Positions 34,701-46,000 of a stretch of 64,000 bases of DNA are shown here, piece by piece (position 1 is the first letter of the stretch; every line of letters begins with the position of its first letter). The stretch comes from Myrica gale. Lineage: Eukaryota; Streptophyta; Magnoliopsida; Fagales; Myricaceae. The translations under genes were made by a program, and so were the position numbers. The stretch lies in assembly GCA_963930655.1 (NCBI GenBank), contig OZ005606.1, positions 17,276,001-17,340,000 of the forward strand, written 5' to 3'. The notes beneath the pieces are model-generated. The model did not search any database. It saw only the letters and a program-made list of their open reading frames with translations, and had not been told where the DNA came from.

Positions 34701-37700
34701 CTTGTGTGATCCTTTTGGATAATGCTGTGCTTTTATCTGTTTGTTTTGACGTAAAATGAGGCAAATGGACAAATATCTGTTGAGAGAACTGCTGATTTTT
34801 TAGTTTTTGGCTAATACTCTAAAAATGACGCTGAAAATAATTGCAATTGTTTGGTTGACACCTTGAAAATAAGGCTCAAAATCATTTTTGGTGTTGGCTT
34901 GCATTAAAAATATGAATATTTTATTTAACTATAGTAGTTAATAATTTTAATCACATTCATATTGTACTATAAATTATAAACCAATCGAAAAAAGAGATAT
35001 AATATCCTATGCAAAATTTTCAAATAAGATAATAGACATCAATGAAGTAAAACTATATTCATTCTACAGATTTAATATTTATGTTGGATCCTTTATGAAT
35101 GCCATCTTTTATTCAGAACAGTTAGTTAAATAATTCAAATGAATAATATCATAATGCTTCAATTTCGTGTATAGCTGGCAAAGTATCAGGCTAGTATCTG
35201 AATTCCATGTTACTAATCCCTTGAGCTAAAATTATGGTTCCTTTGCTACGCCAAATGATTATTGTGTTTAAAGAAAAAACTGGCAGAATGAACAGAAGAA
35301 TAGAAACTGTGAGAGCATGAGAGAGATGAAACTTAAGAGAGAGTGCAGATTAGCTGTAGAACTATAAAGAAAGATATAGCAGAACTCATACATGAGCGAA
35401 GATAGGTTTTTTAATTTTATCACAGGAAGAAGGGTGCATAGAAGCATAAGGGGTGAAAATAACGTTCCAGAGAGGTTAATTTCCTGTTGACCAATGCTTC
35501 GTTTTCTTTTGACCCTTATTTTCTTCCCTAGTAAACACAATTTTAAGAAACTCCCCAAAAATATTGTCAGTGGAGACAAATTCAACCTAAGTGCAAGGTA
35601 ATTCTACTTAGGAAGAAAGAAGTGATGTAATATAAATATTGTGTCGCGTGTCATTATGGGTGTAATATAAATGTTGAAATGTTTCCCGACTTCATTGAAT
35701 AACCATTGCCCCCCTCCTCTTATGATGCCTCAATCCTTACAGATAGCTTTGTGGTTGATACAATGGTGGAAGCCTATACAAGTTGTGGTTATCGTGTCGA
35801 AGATTTTCTTTGCTGGTGTCTCTTTATTTTCCGCCCTTGGGTTTCTCCTCTACGGTGGAAGGTAAGTTTTCGACATTGGTTTGTCTGCCTTATGAGTATG
35901 AATTATAAAGGTTGCAGCGTGTATGAACTAGCATATACAACGTCATAAACCAGGATCCACTTATCGAACATTGGTTTGTCTGCGGTATTGCTTTTGGACC
36001 AGCATGAATTATAAAGGTTGCAGCATGTATGAACTAGCATATACAACATCATAAACCAGAATCAACTTATCGTTGCACTACTTTGTTGGTCAGCTTGATT
36101 CATATCGCCCCAAAGGTCTAATGCAAAAATATGGGAAATTGTATGCACTAGGAAAACTGAGACGTGTGTAAGTTCTTTATTTATATTGAAGGTATTTCAC
36201 ACTGTACAGTATCATACTTGGTTGCTTAGTTTACTACTCTGAGCACACATCTGTAGTGGGCATTAAGCTTGAAGTTTAATGATTTTTAATTTTAACTTGA
36301 AAAATGATTAGCGTTTTGGACTTCTGAATGAGTCTACTTGTGGACTACAGTCCAGTGGTATGGTCCCAAGTATCTCCTGGGTCAGTTTTCCTTGGGTAAA
36401 TATAACAGTAGCAGCTGCCTATATGTTAAGAGTGATTTGAGTTTGAAATATCTTTCCTTTGAATAATAAATCAATATAATATTAATGCTTTCCCTCTCTC
36501 TCTCTCTCTCTCTCTTCCCTCTGAGTTCCACGTGCCACAATTTTAGACATACTATAACATCTTGTGTCTTTCTAGTTGTGCACACCGTAGTTAGTCTGAC
36601 TTTTGGGTAAAGTTCTGGCCTATTTTGATTGCTCTGGTGTTGAGGATTGGCTTTTGGTGTGCACAGTAGGTTGAGATTGGGAATCTGTTTCCTAGGGCAT
36701 ATTCTTCAATGTGGTAAAAACTTTCACTGTGTAGTACCTTTATGTTGATTATCTTGTTTGGTGAATGATTCTCCTCCTTGCTCATCTGCATCTGTTTTGT
36801 CTTCAGTCAGTTGGCAACTGATTGAATAGATGTCACATAGTAACGACTTTTGACATATATCTGAGTTGTTTGTAAGCTTACATTCTGAATGATCTTCTAA
36901 GATATCCAACTGTCAATGTTTGCCAGACTCTTCTTGATGTTGCAGCGCTTCCCTGTAGAATCCAAAGGACGACGCAAGAAGCTGCAAGAGGTATTTACTT
37001 CTGCACAGATTATCATTTACATCTTTGTCAGTCTTTGTTTCTGTTTTTTGATAGCTGCTGTGGATGCTGTCTTTGACAGGTTGGCTATGTGACCACCATA
37101 TGTTTTACATGTTTCCTTATGAGATCCATTATGGTGAGTCCACGTTTATCTTTCCACCTTGATGTCCTTTAGCCTTTGCCCTTGGTTCTTAGACCAGCTA
37201 CGCAACAAGGGCAGTCTGTGTGATGTTAACTTAACAGCTATATGTTAGAAGGATGATCATTCTGATGTTTGTATAAGTCATAAATGTACAAACGCTCGTC
37301 TCTGTATATTTTTAGTTATGCATGAACTACTAACCAAGTTATCTACACTGGATCCTGTACGTGCTTTTTTTTCATTTACATTTGGGCTATTAAAAAATTG
37401 GTTCGTCAATCAATGGTGACAATGCTATATCTCTGTTGCTTTTCACTGTTTTTTCTTTTATTTTCTATTCCTCTAATTTATGTGCTTCTCTTTTTCATTT
37501 TATATTCCTGTCTATTGCTGCAGGTGTGTTTTAATGCATTCGATAAAGCAGCAGACCTTGATGTTTTGGATCATCCTGTTCTAAATTTCATATATTACCT
37601 GGTAAGTGTGGGTATATAATCCTATGTGGATGCTCTTTAGCTTGCAGTTGCTGATACATCTAAGGGGCAGGTTTTCTTCTTTAGTTGTGTTTGAGCAGTG

Positions 37701-38532
37701 TTGATTACCCGCCTTCTGCGAGTCTTTTTCTTTTCTGGTTATTTTTATTCTGTTTGTGTGCTCTAAAAATTTTAATCATCTTTAACCTTGATCCCTCGTT
37801 TGTAGTTTTATCTTCACCTGGCTAACTTAATTGGTAAGAAGTGTCTAGAAGTGGAAGGTGACGCGGTCAACTCATTAACCTAATTTGCCGAATGGCTAAG
37901 CTCTCATATGTTGAACAATCAAGGAGTCTTGTAGAGATGAAGGGCTATTTTGGACCGTTGCCCATTTGAAAACAATTCAACACTCCTTGAAAAAAAATTA
38001 AAAATCATTGAGGCAGTAGCGCAGTTATGTAGCTCTGGTGTCCAAGAGTTGCATATCGGGGGCATTGGAGCATTATTAATCATGACATGTTGCATTATTG
38101 CCTTGATTATCATCCTATTGTATATTTTGATGATCACTCTGATTCATGTTTCAATAGGTGGGCTCTTTGTGTCTATTATTAGATTTTGTATCTTTGGATA
38201 ATCACACTGATTAATGTTTCAATAGGCTGCTCTTTGTGTCTTCTTAGGCTTTTACTCAACCAGGCGTTTGACAACCCATACAGGCGGTTATTGTTCTCAG
38301 GCCTTAGATGTTGCTTGGAGATGTACTCTTATAATGTTCTAGTTTCTTATTTTTGTTTTCTATGCACCGAGGTTGCTTGGAGATGTAATGGTTCCTGAGG
38401 TTGACAGTTTTCTCCTTTTCTTCCTCCCTTTCTCTACAGGTGGTCGAGATACTACCTTCGTCTTTCGTCCTTTTCATTTTGAGGAAGCTTCCGCCAAAAC
38501 GTGGAATCACACAGTATCACCCTATTCGCTGA
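25756..38532 (+). CDS. TOM1: TOM1/TOM3-type seven-transmembrane protein (tobamovirus multiplication protein 1 family), 10 exons
   Basis: Exons 25756-25917, 26134-26224, 26327-26379, 26473-26565, 26691-26762, 35743-35861, 36927-36990, 37080-37133, 37524-37601 and 38440-38532 all join in frame with GT-AG borders, giving 292 residues, the usual family length. The ATG at 25756 was chosen; one at 25795 (residue 14) is possible. Signatures: [20 protein letters not shown] (exon 1), [18 protein letters not shown] (exon 2), [11 protein letters not shown] (exon 4), ALGFLLYGG (exon 6), [15 protein letters not shown] (exon 7), [11 protein letters not shown] (exon 9), [15 protein letters not shown] at the C-terminus. 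Seven hydrophobic segments fit the known topology. Family members sit in tonoplast and other membranes and are host factors that tobamovirus replication proteins bind; the plant's own use of them is unclear. TOM1 and TOM3 cannot be separated by eye. Intron 5 is unusually large (8980 bp); the others are 89-1065 bp. Confidence 0.95.
27564..28322 (-). mobile_element. TRIM element, outer, 201-bp LTRs
   Basis: Two 201-bp direct repeats (27564-27764 and 28122-28322), each TGTAAC...GTTACA. Orientation is minus. Next to the right repeat the minus strand reads ATTGTATTAGAGCAAC, a decayed initiator-tRNA PBS; next to the left repeat it reads AAAGGGGGGAAGAT, a polypurine tract. Internal DNA, without the inner insertion, is only about 77 bp, so this is a terminal-repeat retrotransposon in miniature with no coding capacity. 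No clean target duplication is seen. Confidence 0.85.
27821..28100 (+). mobile_element. TRIM element, inner, 79-bp LTRs
   Basis: Direct repeats 27821-27899 and 28022-28100, each TGTTAGAGAA...GATTCACA. TGGTATCAGAGTC (PBS) starts directly after the first (27900) and GTGAGGGGAG (PPT, 28012-28021) directly precedes the second. The whole element is 280 bp and lies inside the outer TRIM, on the opposite strand. Same-type elements are common in dicots. Confidence 0.9.
29641..30183 (-). mobile_element. Probable non-LTR retroposon, poly-A end at left
   Basis: A T12 tract (29642-29653), after a single C, is followed by unique GC-richer sequence, as expected for a 5'-truncated LINE or retroposed copy inserted on the minus strand. 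No RT motif is readable. Extent to the right is uncertain, and GGGCCAA occurs on both sides only as a weak candidate duplication. Confidence 0.35.
30050..30089 (+). repeat. G-run, potential G-quadruplex
   Basis: Fourteen G (30050-30063) followed by further G5, G3 and G6 tracts within 40 bases, on the sense strand of TOM1 intron 5, next to a CT repeat (about 30112-30124). G-quadruplex formation is inference. Confidence 0.5.
31686..33260 (-). mobile_element. Small Ty3/gypsy-like element with two LTR-like repeats
   Basis: The sequence 31686-32007 is repeated at 32877-33260 (shared AACAGCTCCAAACAC, TTCGTGGTTTATC and much else, about 85-90% by eye). Between them lies only a gag-like relic. A purine tract (minus strand GTGAGAGGGGA) abuts the left repeat, fitting minus orientation. 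The right repeat has an extra 75 bp (about 32920-32995) ending TTACTTATCAAAAAA, like the tail of plant LINEs. No pol is present. Exact LTR borders and target duplication are unresolved. Confidence 0.65.
31983..32862 (-). pseudogene. Gypsy-type gag fragment
   Basis: The minus-strand ATG at 32862 gives [17 protein letters not shown], typical of a gypsy gag N-terminus. Further on, frames give [15 protein letters not shown] decay, then [19 protein letters not shown] and [20 protein letters not shown] near 32381-32275, the conserved gag core of plant Ty3/gypsy elements. Stops and frameshifts disrupt it. There is no zinc knuckle and no downstream pol. Confidence 0.7.
35872..36080 (+). repeat. Direct duplication in TOM1 intron 6
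   Basis: A segment of about 95 bases (ATTGGTTTGTCTGC ... ATAAACCAG...CTTATCG) occurs twice, at about 35875-35965 and 35970-36075, with a short extra piece in the second copy. It looks like a local duplication and has no coding role. A (CT)n run lies nearby at about 36493-36514. Confidence 0.7.
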
Positions 38533-40315
38533 GGGGATTGGAGATGACACATGTTGAGAAGCGGACCTAGAGAAAGAGCAGGAAGGGATGGGTCGACTTT
38601 TGAGGTGCTTATCTAGCCTCTGAATAGAACAACAGCTATAAGAGGCAAACAAAAGTTGAACATTCTGTGTTTGAATTACAAGCTAATCTCATGGGTTCCG
38701 AATTGTCAGTGTGTGCTCCTAAAATTGTTTGTATATGTGTTGAAAAGAAATTGACATATGGATTGTGCAATATGTGAGAGCCTCTGGTAGTTTAATGACC
38801 TTTGCTTTGTTTTCCTAGAATCATATAATTGGTGTTCTTTTTGTTCAACACCGACAGAACTTGGGAATGTCCATGCAATGAGAAGGGGGTAAAAATCTTG
38901 TCGTGCTTTGGGATTCTGAAGTTGGGGAACTATTTAAATTGTGATCTATGTAAGAATGCTGATAAGATATAAGAAACACGCATACTCAGAGAGTGCAAGC
39001 TATGTATTTTACAATATACTTCAGCTTGTCGTTCTAAATGTTTGGTATTTGGTATAATTATCATGTGATGGTCCAGTGTTTTTGAGCTTTAATCCAACAA
39101 AGTTGTCTGAAATGTTCACTAATTCCTCTCTTGAGAGGTGGGACAACATACAACGGAATACAGGAAGTAGATCAGTTATTGTTGAAATCAAAGAGGAAGA
39201 ATCAAATTTAGGCGTAAATGGGGAGTTAGCAGAAGAATTATTGCAGGTTAAAAGGAAGCATACCTTGGGACGAGTTGGCTTGGGTTTCTACCAACTTCGT
39301 ATCTGTATCTGATGATGGACTGCGGAACCCTTGAATGGTTCATGGGGAAGGGAAACAAAGCATGGCGTTGGCAACTGGTTTTCTTGGATCTTTGTAATGG
39401 ATGGGAATTCTGCTTAGTTTCCATTGAGCAGTTGCTCGTAGGAAAACGAATGTGTTTGTTTAGAAACTGCGGGGGATTTGGTGTGTTAAGAGAGGTTGGA
39501 CGGGTTGATGGTGTCACCTTCTACCGGTCCTGGTGGTGGACGTGGAATGTTAGGTTTTGACTGACCGTTTGGTTTTGTTTTCTGGATGGACAAGGAGGAA
39601 TGCAAGTAAACCTCGCCGCCAGAAAAGTTGATAAGAGAGTTTGGCTTTGCGCGTTTCATGCTTCCATTTATTGAAACAACAAAAGTGCACTGGAAATTCA
39701 TAGGGAAATTCTGTGAAGGTAGGACATTTCATAAAAAGTGTACTGGAAAGTCAACTCTTGAAAAGAGAAGTTTGAAGCTAACTGCATAAGTCGACGCTCA
39801 CTGTTTTTTTTTTCTTTGGCAACTGAAATTCATTTCACAAAGGGCCACAAACCAACAGGCCTTAAGGCCATAACCAACCGGGACCAAAAGCCCATACAAC
39901 CCACTCGAGTCCATAGACCCATCCTGCCAAGTATCTACGTCATTGAAGGCGGCTTCGGTTGCCAAAGAAGAAGAGGGCCACCTCCATCCCTCGTTCTGTA
40001 GTTGTCGTCCATGTTAGCACTGCCCAGCAAAAGGTGGCAGAGTCGGCAGAAACTTTCGAATGGCACCGGGCATTGGATCGACGCACACCAAGTGAGGCGC
40101 GTGGATCCACACAGCGAAAACGACCAAAGCAAAACCACTTGATCTCCATCTATTACAAACTCATACCAATAACAGAAAACAAACAACTAAACCAGAAATC
40201 AAAACAAACTTTGTCGAAACAAAAAAAAAAACTAGGGTAAAAGAGGAGGTCACGGGAGGGAAGGACGAACAGATCTTGGCCAAGCAAAGGATAAGGAATC
40301 CACGGATGGAGCTGA
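38533..40315. other. TOM1 3' region and possible retroposon, no gene recognised
   Basis: 38533 to about 38960 is probably the TOM1 3' UTR. Frames at 39076-39312 and 39312-39560 (+) show no family signature I can name. At about 39801 a run of ten T followed by a GC-richer stretch to about 40240 resembles the 3' end of a minus-strand LINE, without RT motifs. Confidence 0.4.
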
Positions 40316-41219
40316 TTAATGAATCGACACCTTTAACCACGACCGGCGACTGGAAAGAAAAATTTTGAATCTGTCCAAAAGTGTTGACACCTCTAGAAAT
40401 GAGTCGACACCTTGCCCGCGCCAGACAATTGGAATTGCAGACCAGAATAGATGAGCTGACACCTTGCTAGATATGTGTCGACACATTCTGGCGAAAACTG
40501 ACATCGGGACAACCTAGAATTCAACATTTTCAATGGCTCTTATTAGAATTAATGCACCTCAATGGCCAGAAAAACTTTATTTGGGTGTAAAGGAAGCCAA
40601 AGAGGGAGAAATAAACAACTATTGCACAACATTAGAAATTTCTCAAGAAGCCCTAAGAATCTCTCTTATCTCCTCATACTCGGATTAGTTTAAGCTTTAA
40701 ATTTCATTCTTTTCACCATTATTGCTCATCATTGGCTAGATCTGGCTATTTAGAGTCATTTATTGTGAGCTTAAATCTCTCTTCACACTGTAAAGGCTCT
40801 CAAGCACCATTAAAGCTTGAGTTTGTGACTGTTGAGCAAAAACACTTTGTACTGATCATAAGGTTAGGAGAACCAAGGTGGAGATATCCTTGGTAGTGTT
40901 GAGCGTTGTTAAAAACACTCATAATGTTCTCTAATACTGAAAGTTAAGAGTGTACTATTTGAAGAATAGGAGAGAAAACTCAAAAGATGAGTCTTTAGGG
41001 ATGAACGTAGGCTTGGGTTAAACCGAACCCCCTAAAATTGCAGTGTTGTATCTCTTATCCATTTCTCTCTTTATTCCCCATGTGTTTTTTGTGCTAAATA
41101 GTTTGACATTTATCTTGATCTTGTTGTCTTAAATGTTACATTGCTTTTATTTGTTATAAAAGACGAAACATTTGAAAAACTCAATTCACTCCACTCTGGG
41201 GTTGTCTATCAGGACTCAC
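40316..41219 (+). mobile_element. Sirevirus-type LTR fragment
   Basis: The 3' end reads GGGTTGTCTATCAGGACTCACA, like LTR A. U3 has five TCGACACC / TGTGTCGACACATT palindromes at 40322-40495. A WWFGC-type conserved stretch (AACGTAGGCTTGGGTTAAACCGAACC, spread over 41003-41028) is shared with the other Sirevirus LTRs here. It is followed directly by an RT fragment, so the intervening internal region has been deleted. Left border is not clear. Confidence 0.6.
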
Positions 41220-41223
41220 AAGG

Positions 41224-41790
41224 ATGTTATTTGCATTTACTTGTTTTAAAGACTTTAAATTGTATCAAATGGATGTGAAAAATGTCTTTATAAAAAGTTT
41301 ATTTAAGAGGAAATTTATATTGAACAACCTCTCGATTTTCGAAGTGAAGATTTTTCAAATCATGTTTTCAAACTCTCAAAAGTTATGGTTTGAAACAAAC
41401 TCCAAGAGCTTTTCGAAGTGAAGATTTTTCAAATCATGTTTTCAAACTCTCAAAAGTTATGGTTTGAAACAAACTCCAAGAGCTTGGTTTGAAAGGTTAA
41501 GTAATTTTTTTTTAATTAAAAGTGGCATTTCAAGAGAAAAAAAAAATAGATTTAACACCTTTTACTAAATCAAAAGATGATGATTTACTCAGCGTCCAAA
41601 ATTATGTGGATAATATAGCTTTTGGTTCTACCAGTGAAGAATTGTGCTAACAGTTTTTCAACTATTTGCAAAGTGAATTTCAGATGAGCTTGATGGCATA
41701 ACTCAATTATTTCCTTATACTTCAAATAAAGAAAATAAACGAGGAATTTTCATCAATAAAGAAAAATACACAAAAATACTTGTTTATATG
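41224..41790 (+). pseudogene. Copia RT fragment with 74-bp tandem duplication
   Basis: 41224 on encodes LFAFTCFKDFKLYQMDVKNV and a decayed PGFE-like stretch. After several breaks, 41580-41720 gives a YVDN block in place of the catalytic YVDD and SEFQMSLM...LNYF. A perfect or nearly perfect 74-bp tandem duplication (41337-41410, 41411-41484) lies within it. It is dead RT from a Sirevirus-like copia element. Confidence 0.7.
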
Positions 41791-41833
41791 CTTTTGAATG
41801 GAAAGCTTAAAGCCAATGGATAGTACACTTATG

Positions 41834-42385
41834 TGTGAGTCCTAGGATTAAGGCAACCCAAGAGGGGGGGTGAATTAGTTTTCTAAACTTTTCTCTTTTA
41901 ACCCCCTAAGACGTTTTTGCAAGGTAGCTACTAATTTAGCACAAATATATAATATGCAATAAGTGTAAATACGTGCTAAAAGTAAAGAGTAGAGATAGAG
42001 AAGCAAACACGTGATTTTTAAGTGGTTCGGCAAACCCGCTTACATCCACCCCTTAAGCTCCTTCACCGAGCCTTCAGGTTTTTCCACTATTCTTCAAATA
42101 GCATACACTCTAGCTTCTGGGTGCTAGAGAAAGGTACAAGTTTTTTTTCGGGCTCAACACTCAAACCCAACCAAGTGGTTTTTCGGTCACACCACTCACA
42201 ACCCACCCAAGCTTGAGATATTCTCTCTCTAAGCTTCTTCTTTAGTGAACAACCTTCACTAAAGGAATCACCTTTTTTTATATAAAGATTGAAGAACAAA
42301 ACTCTCTCAAAGAGTAGATATAAAATTGAAAACCTCTATCACTTAATTCACATAAAAACAAGGATATGAAAGTGTGTAAAAATAT
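41834..42385 (-). mobile_element. Truncated LTR of the element A family
   Basis: Starts TGTGAGTCCTAGG and reads as the reverse complement of the last 550 bp or so of LTR A (shared GTGGTTCGGCAAACCCGC, CTTCACCGAGCC, TTCTTCTTTAGTGAACAAC), clearly more diverged than the two LTRs of A. The rest is missing. 42386-42976 to the right holds no recognised gene. Confidence 0.75.
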
Positions 42386-42976
42386 GAGCAGTGCAAAGGC
42401 TATCCCAAGTATAGGAGTTATATCGTGTAATAATTAACCCAAAAGGTTATATCGTCTTCCCAGGAAAATGAACTAAATTTAAATTTGCGTAAAAACAAGG
42501 ACAAATATTCATAACAAGAATATAAAGCGGTGATATGTGCAATGAGTGTGAAAATGAAAATAAAAGAAAGGTTTACTAAACAAAGTTTAGATTCTTTTTT
42601 TCATTATTATAGAGAGTTCATAATGAAATTTAAACACTACAAAAGAAATGACTCTAAAGTATTTAAAACAACCATATTGAACTAAAAAAGTAAAAAAAAA
42701 TATTGTTGGAAAATCTTAAACCTCCGTCGAATGTATAATCGTTAATTTATAAGATTAATCAGATGCACGAATGTCTAATGTAACTCAGGTCACAAATTAA
42801 AGGATTCACACGTCATTTCTTGATAAGAAAATTCCAACAAAGCTAAATTTACATTCTTAACACAAGACAAATGAAATATGCTAGAGAACTTAACAATGCA
42901 TTAAACTAACTAAGAATTAAATCAGCCGACAAACACAACCTAGTCAACTACTAATTTAACTCGAAACTAAAATTTA

Positions 42977-43289
42977 GGTCAAAATATCACTTTGAGCCCT
43001 CTAACTACCAATACAATTTCAAATAGTGGTCTAAACTACCACATTTGACCATTAAGCCCACGAACTACCAAATTACATCATTTTGCACCCCTAAAAAGAT
43101 CCAACGATCAAACTCGTGTCACGTATGTTGTGAATGAGCCACGTGGCACGATTTTGACCATCAGATTTTATTTCAGGGTGCAATTTGATTAATTATGAAA
43201 GTTGGAGTGCTCAATGTGTCAAGATTGATAGTTTAGACCTCTATTTGAATTTGCATTGATAATTAGAGGGCTCGAAATGAATTTTTCCC
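42977..43289. mobile_element. Foldback MITE, Mutator type (copy 1)
   Basis: 313 bp with long, imperfect inverted ends (TCACTTTGAGCCCTCTAAC at left; complement of GAGGGCTCGAAATGA at right) and 9-bp duplications TAAAATTTA at 42968-42976 and 43290-43298. It is the same length as the copy at 56732-57044 and shares its internal sequence (CACGTGGCACGATTTTGACC type). No coding capacity. The 9-bp duplication points to MULE transposition. Confidence 0.85.
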
Positions 43290-43298
43290 TAAAATTTA

Positions 43299-45105
43299 AG
43301 TGCAAAAATCAAAGAACAAGTTAAGATACCAGACCATGTTTGGAATGAGGGTATGGACCTAGTTTCTAGTCCCAAAGTCAGATTTAGGCCCATATTTTGG
43401 AATGCTCGTTTGGCATGGGCAGAGACCCTGGTTGAAGTTTTGTGGGCTGGTCTCATCTCTCCGTCACTAGACATGATGATACATAACAACGTTAATATCA
43501 CATATGTAGGGTTTTCCTTTCCTCCATACATGAAGTTGCAGTCGACAACCACTTTGTTATAAACCTCACTGTAATCTTTTCATAGGAGAAATAGATCTCC
43601 GAATCTGCCAAGTAATTCGAATAAGTCAATGAAATATCAAATCCAACCCTATCAAATGCTAAGCTACTCTTGCGATTTCTCATCTGCGAGGCGTTAATTT
43701 CCCCAATCTTCCCCTCAACTGCCCTTCCTCACCATTACAACAACATTGATAACCATTTTGACCCCCCTTCACTTCCAGTTGCATCTTCCTGTATGGACTT
43801 CGAATCTTCTCGTTTAGTCCCTTCGATTTATGATCTACTCAGCTGTGAGGCAGATTGATCTGACTGATGTGGAATTCGCTTTATTGAAACTCTCATCTCC
43901 TCTACAGGCTCTTCAAATCACACTCTCCTAGATTCATGTGATCCCACGGTTCATGGCCGATACTACTCCTCTTTGCCAGCGATCCAATGGTCTAGGCGGT
44001 TCTTATCAAAAGTAGCATCTGAATTTGGGGATTTTGGCTGAGATTATCCCAACACTTGGTACAACATGCCCCGTTCATTCTTAAAGTGAAGGAAGAAAAG
44101 CTCAACGAAGTTTCTTCTCATCTCGTCTCCTCGGCAGGGAATTTCGACTTCCTCGTGCACTCCTCGGCTGGCAATACAAGACACTCATCTATCTATTTAG
44201 TGCATGTCAGGCCAGCGTTGAACTCGCCCCACCTACAACACAGGGCATGTAACCCGATCTATGGCCTAGGTGAGTCTCCCATGTGAAGCTTCAATTTTAT
44301 ATACTTAGCTGTATATTTTATCACCTGCACTAGCGTACCGTTTATCGTAGACCCCTTTTTGGCTTACATGTATTCGATTCTTCAGAGATTTTAGAGTGGT
44401 ATTTCCTATGCCTATGTTCGGGCTGTTCAATCTCCATTATTTGTTTGATGATTCCTGCATTAAAACTGAATTTATTTGGCTACTAAGTCATTTTAATGTT
44501 TTGTGCATTTATTGTGAAACTCTAAGTTGAGCCATAGTTTAGTCTAATTCCTTTCATTCTTGTGTATGTGCTTTACAGTTGGTATTCATTCAATAAAGTT
44601 GAAAAAACTAGCATGTATTCTGTTCTACCATTTGGGAAGAGACTGTGTTCTTTATATAATTTCAGATTAGGCTGAAAGCAATTTACATAGAAAAAAGTTA
44701 CTTGCCTAGGAATTCAACTTCCACGGAGGGAACGAACATGGTCTTGAATCAAATTCCTCTCCCAGTCTGCTATATCCTCAAATGCATACTCTGGAAGGTT
44801 CTCAAAGGGCTCCTTCCATGGGTCATTCTTAGCCAGATCATAAGTAGCTCCACGTATTGCTCTTATATTGGGTCCACAAGGTCTCTTTGCAGTTAGTGTA
44901 TCATAGGCCATATTTAGCTATCAAATAGTCACAAACAAAAAATACTGATTACAGTATATTATTTTGTCTAAGACAACAATGAAGCATCTCAGTAACACAA
45001 GAGAAGACAGTCATGCTTCAAAATTAAAAGCAGTCATTAAAAAAACCCTCTGCATTGGGTTGTTTTAGATTGACTCTAGTTTATATTGTCATCAACTTAC
45101 GTATT
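43299..45105. other. Unassigned gene-like fragments
   Basis: 43650-44275 (+) is GC-richer and gene-like: a frame starting MDFESSRLVPSIYDLLSCEA at 43793, stops, further short frames, and a donor-like GTGAGTC at 44270. I cannot name it and it looks broken. 44714-44911 on the other strand is listed separately. The rest is featureless. Confidence 0.3.
44714..44911 (-). CDS. Unrecognised 65-codon frame, possible terminal exon
   Basis: The minus strand has an acceptor-like TAG at about 44918-44920, followed by a frame ending in TGA at 44714. The composition is protein-like (GPNIRAIRGATYDLAKNDPW, ENLPEYAFEDIADWERNLI) rather than random. It could be the last exon of a gene whose upstream part was lost when the retroelement right of 45105 inserted, or a captured fragment. 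I do not recognise the family and no neighbouring exon was found. Confidence 0.3.
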   Translation of the reverse strand: MAYDTLTAKRPCGPNIRAIRGATYDLAKNDPWKEPFENLPEYAFEDIADWERNLIQDHVRSLRGS

Positions 45106-46000
45106 GTGACATGATCACAATTTGTAGAAGCTCATAAATTCGGAATACAGAATATAAGGGAGTTAAATGAAAAAGAGTTTTTCATGATGATCCTACGACC
45201 GAGATTTGAGATCCCTAAATATCTCAAGCAAAAGCACAGGAGAAGCTCTAAGGAGGCCATTATAAATAGCTCAAAACTTCGTTTGAGAAATAGAGATTTT
45301 CATTTTCACGAGAAGCGTTCTCTCTCTAAAAAATTGTGTGCATAGATCTGAAGGAGGCAAAACGCTTGGGCTGCTTGATTTCAACGATCCAGGAATTTCC
45401 GCTGCACGACCGTTACACTGGTATCAGAGAGTTTAGCAAAATCATATGGCTCAGGTTCATGTTTCCTGCTCAAACCCACGAGTATGACAAATTTGTGTTC
45501 TTCATGATCAAATGCGATTTGATGAGAAAGAACATGTTTTTCGTTGATTAATGGTTAATTCACACAACGTAACATGTGTTTTCTTTACGGGCATGTGGTT
45601 TTTCTAGAGAGAAAAGGACGATCGGGCCATTTTTCCTTTATCAGCCCGTGTTCTCCTTTCAAGCTTCATGTGTCTTAATTGTAAAGCTAGAAGTCAATCG
45701 GGTTTTATGTTTTTGTGAGACAAGAACAAACCCATTTTTCTATTCGTATACTCGAAGAGAGAGAGGATCAAAGCTTTCGTGAGACAAAACAATATTCAGT
45801 TTTGAAGAAGAGAGCATGTCGTTGGTTTTTGAAGTGTTCAATCTTTGTGTTTCTCTTTGAATCTGTGATGTTGTTTCTCTTTCAATTGGGTTGACCCGGT
45901 TTGACCGGTCGACTAAAAAATCCCTAAATTTTTTTTATAGATTTAATACAAGTGTTAAATGTGATTGTTTTACAAGAAATCAATCTCATGACCTTCCATT
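45106..46000 (+). mobile_element. Retroelement fragment: LTR end plus PBS
   Basis: A string ending CGTTACA (45417) is followed by CTGGTATCAGAGA, a good copia-type primer binding site. TATAAATAG near 45262 may be its TATA box. TGTGACATGATC near 45105 is a possible LTR start. The rest to 46000 is unassigned, with a GTCGAC motif near 45908. Confidence 0.45.

Larger units (their letters stand above)
26763..35742 (+). other. Giant intron 5 of the TOM1-like gene
   Basis: 8980 bp, starting GTGAAATT and ending CTTACAG. It holds nested TRIMs (27564-28322), a probable retroposon with poly-T head (29641 on), a G-rich run (30050-30089) and a TRIM LTR split by a gypsy-like element (31595-33389). The stretches 26763-27563, 28323-29640, 30184-31594 and 33390-35742 hold no gene I recognise; ORFs such as 27286-27549 look like chance frames. 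Confidence 0.9.

Noticed and set aside
25756-38532. A viral gene, given the 'tobamovirus multiplication' family name
   Set aside because: It is an intron-containing host membrane protein gene; no viral sequence was seen.
43793-44280. Possible plus-strand host gene starting at a Met near 43793
   Set aside because: Multiple stops and no recognised family; kept only as an unassigned gene-like stretch.
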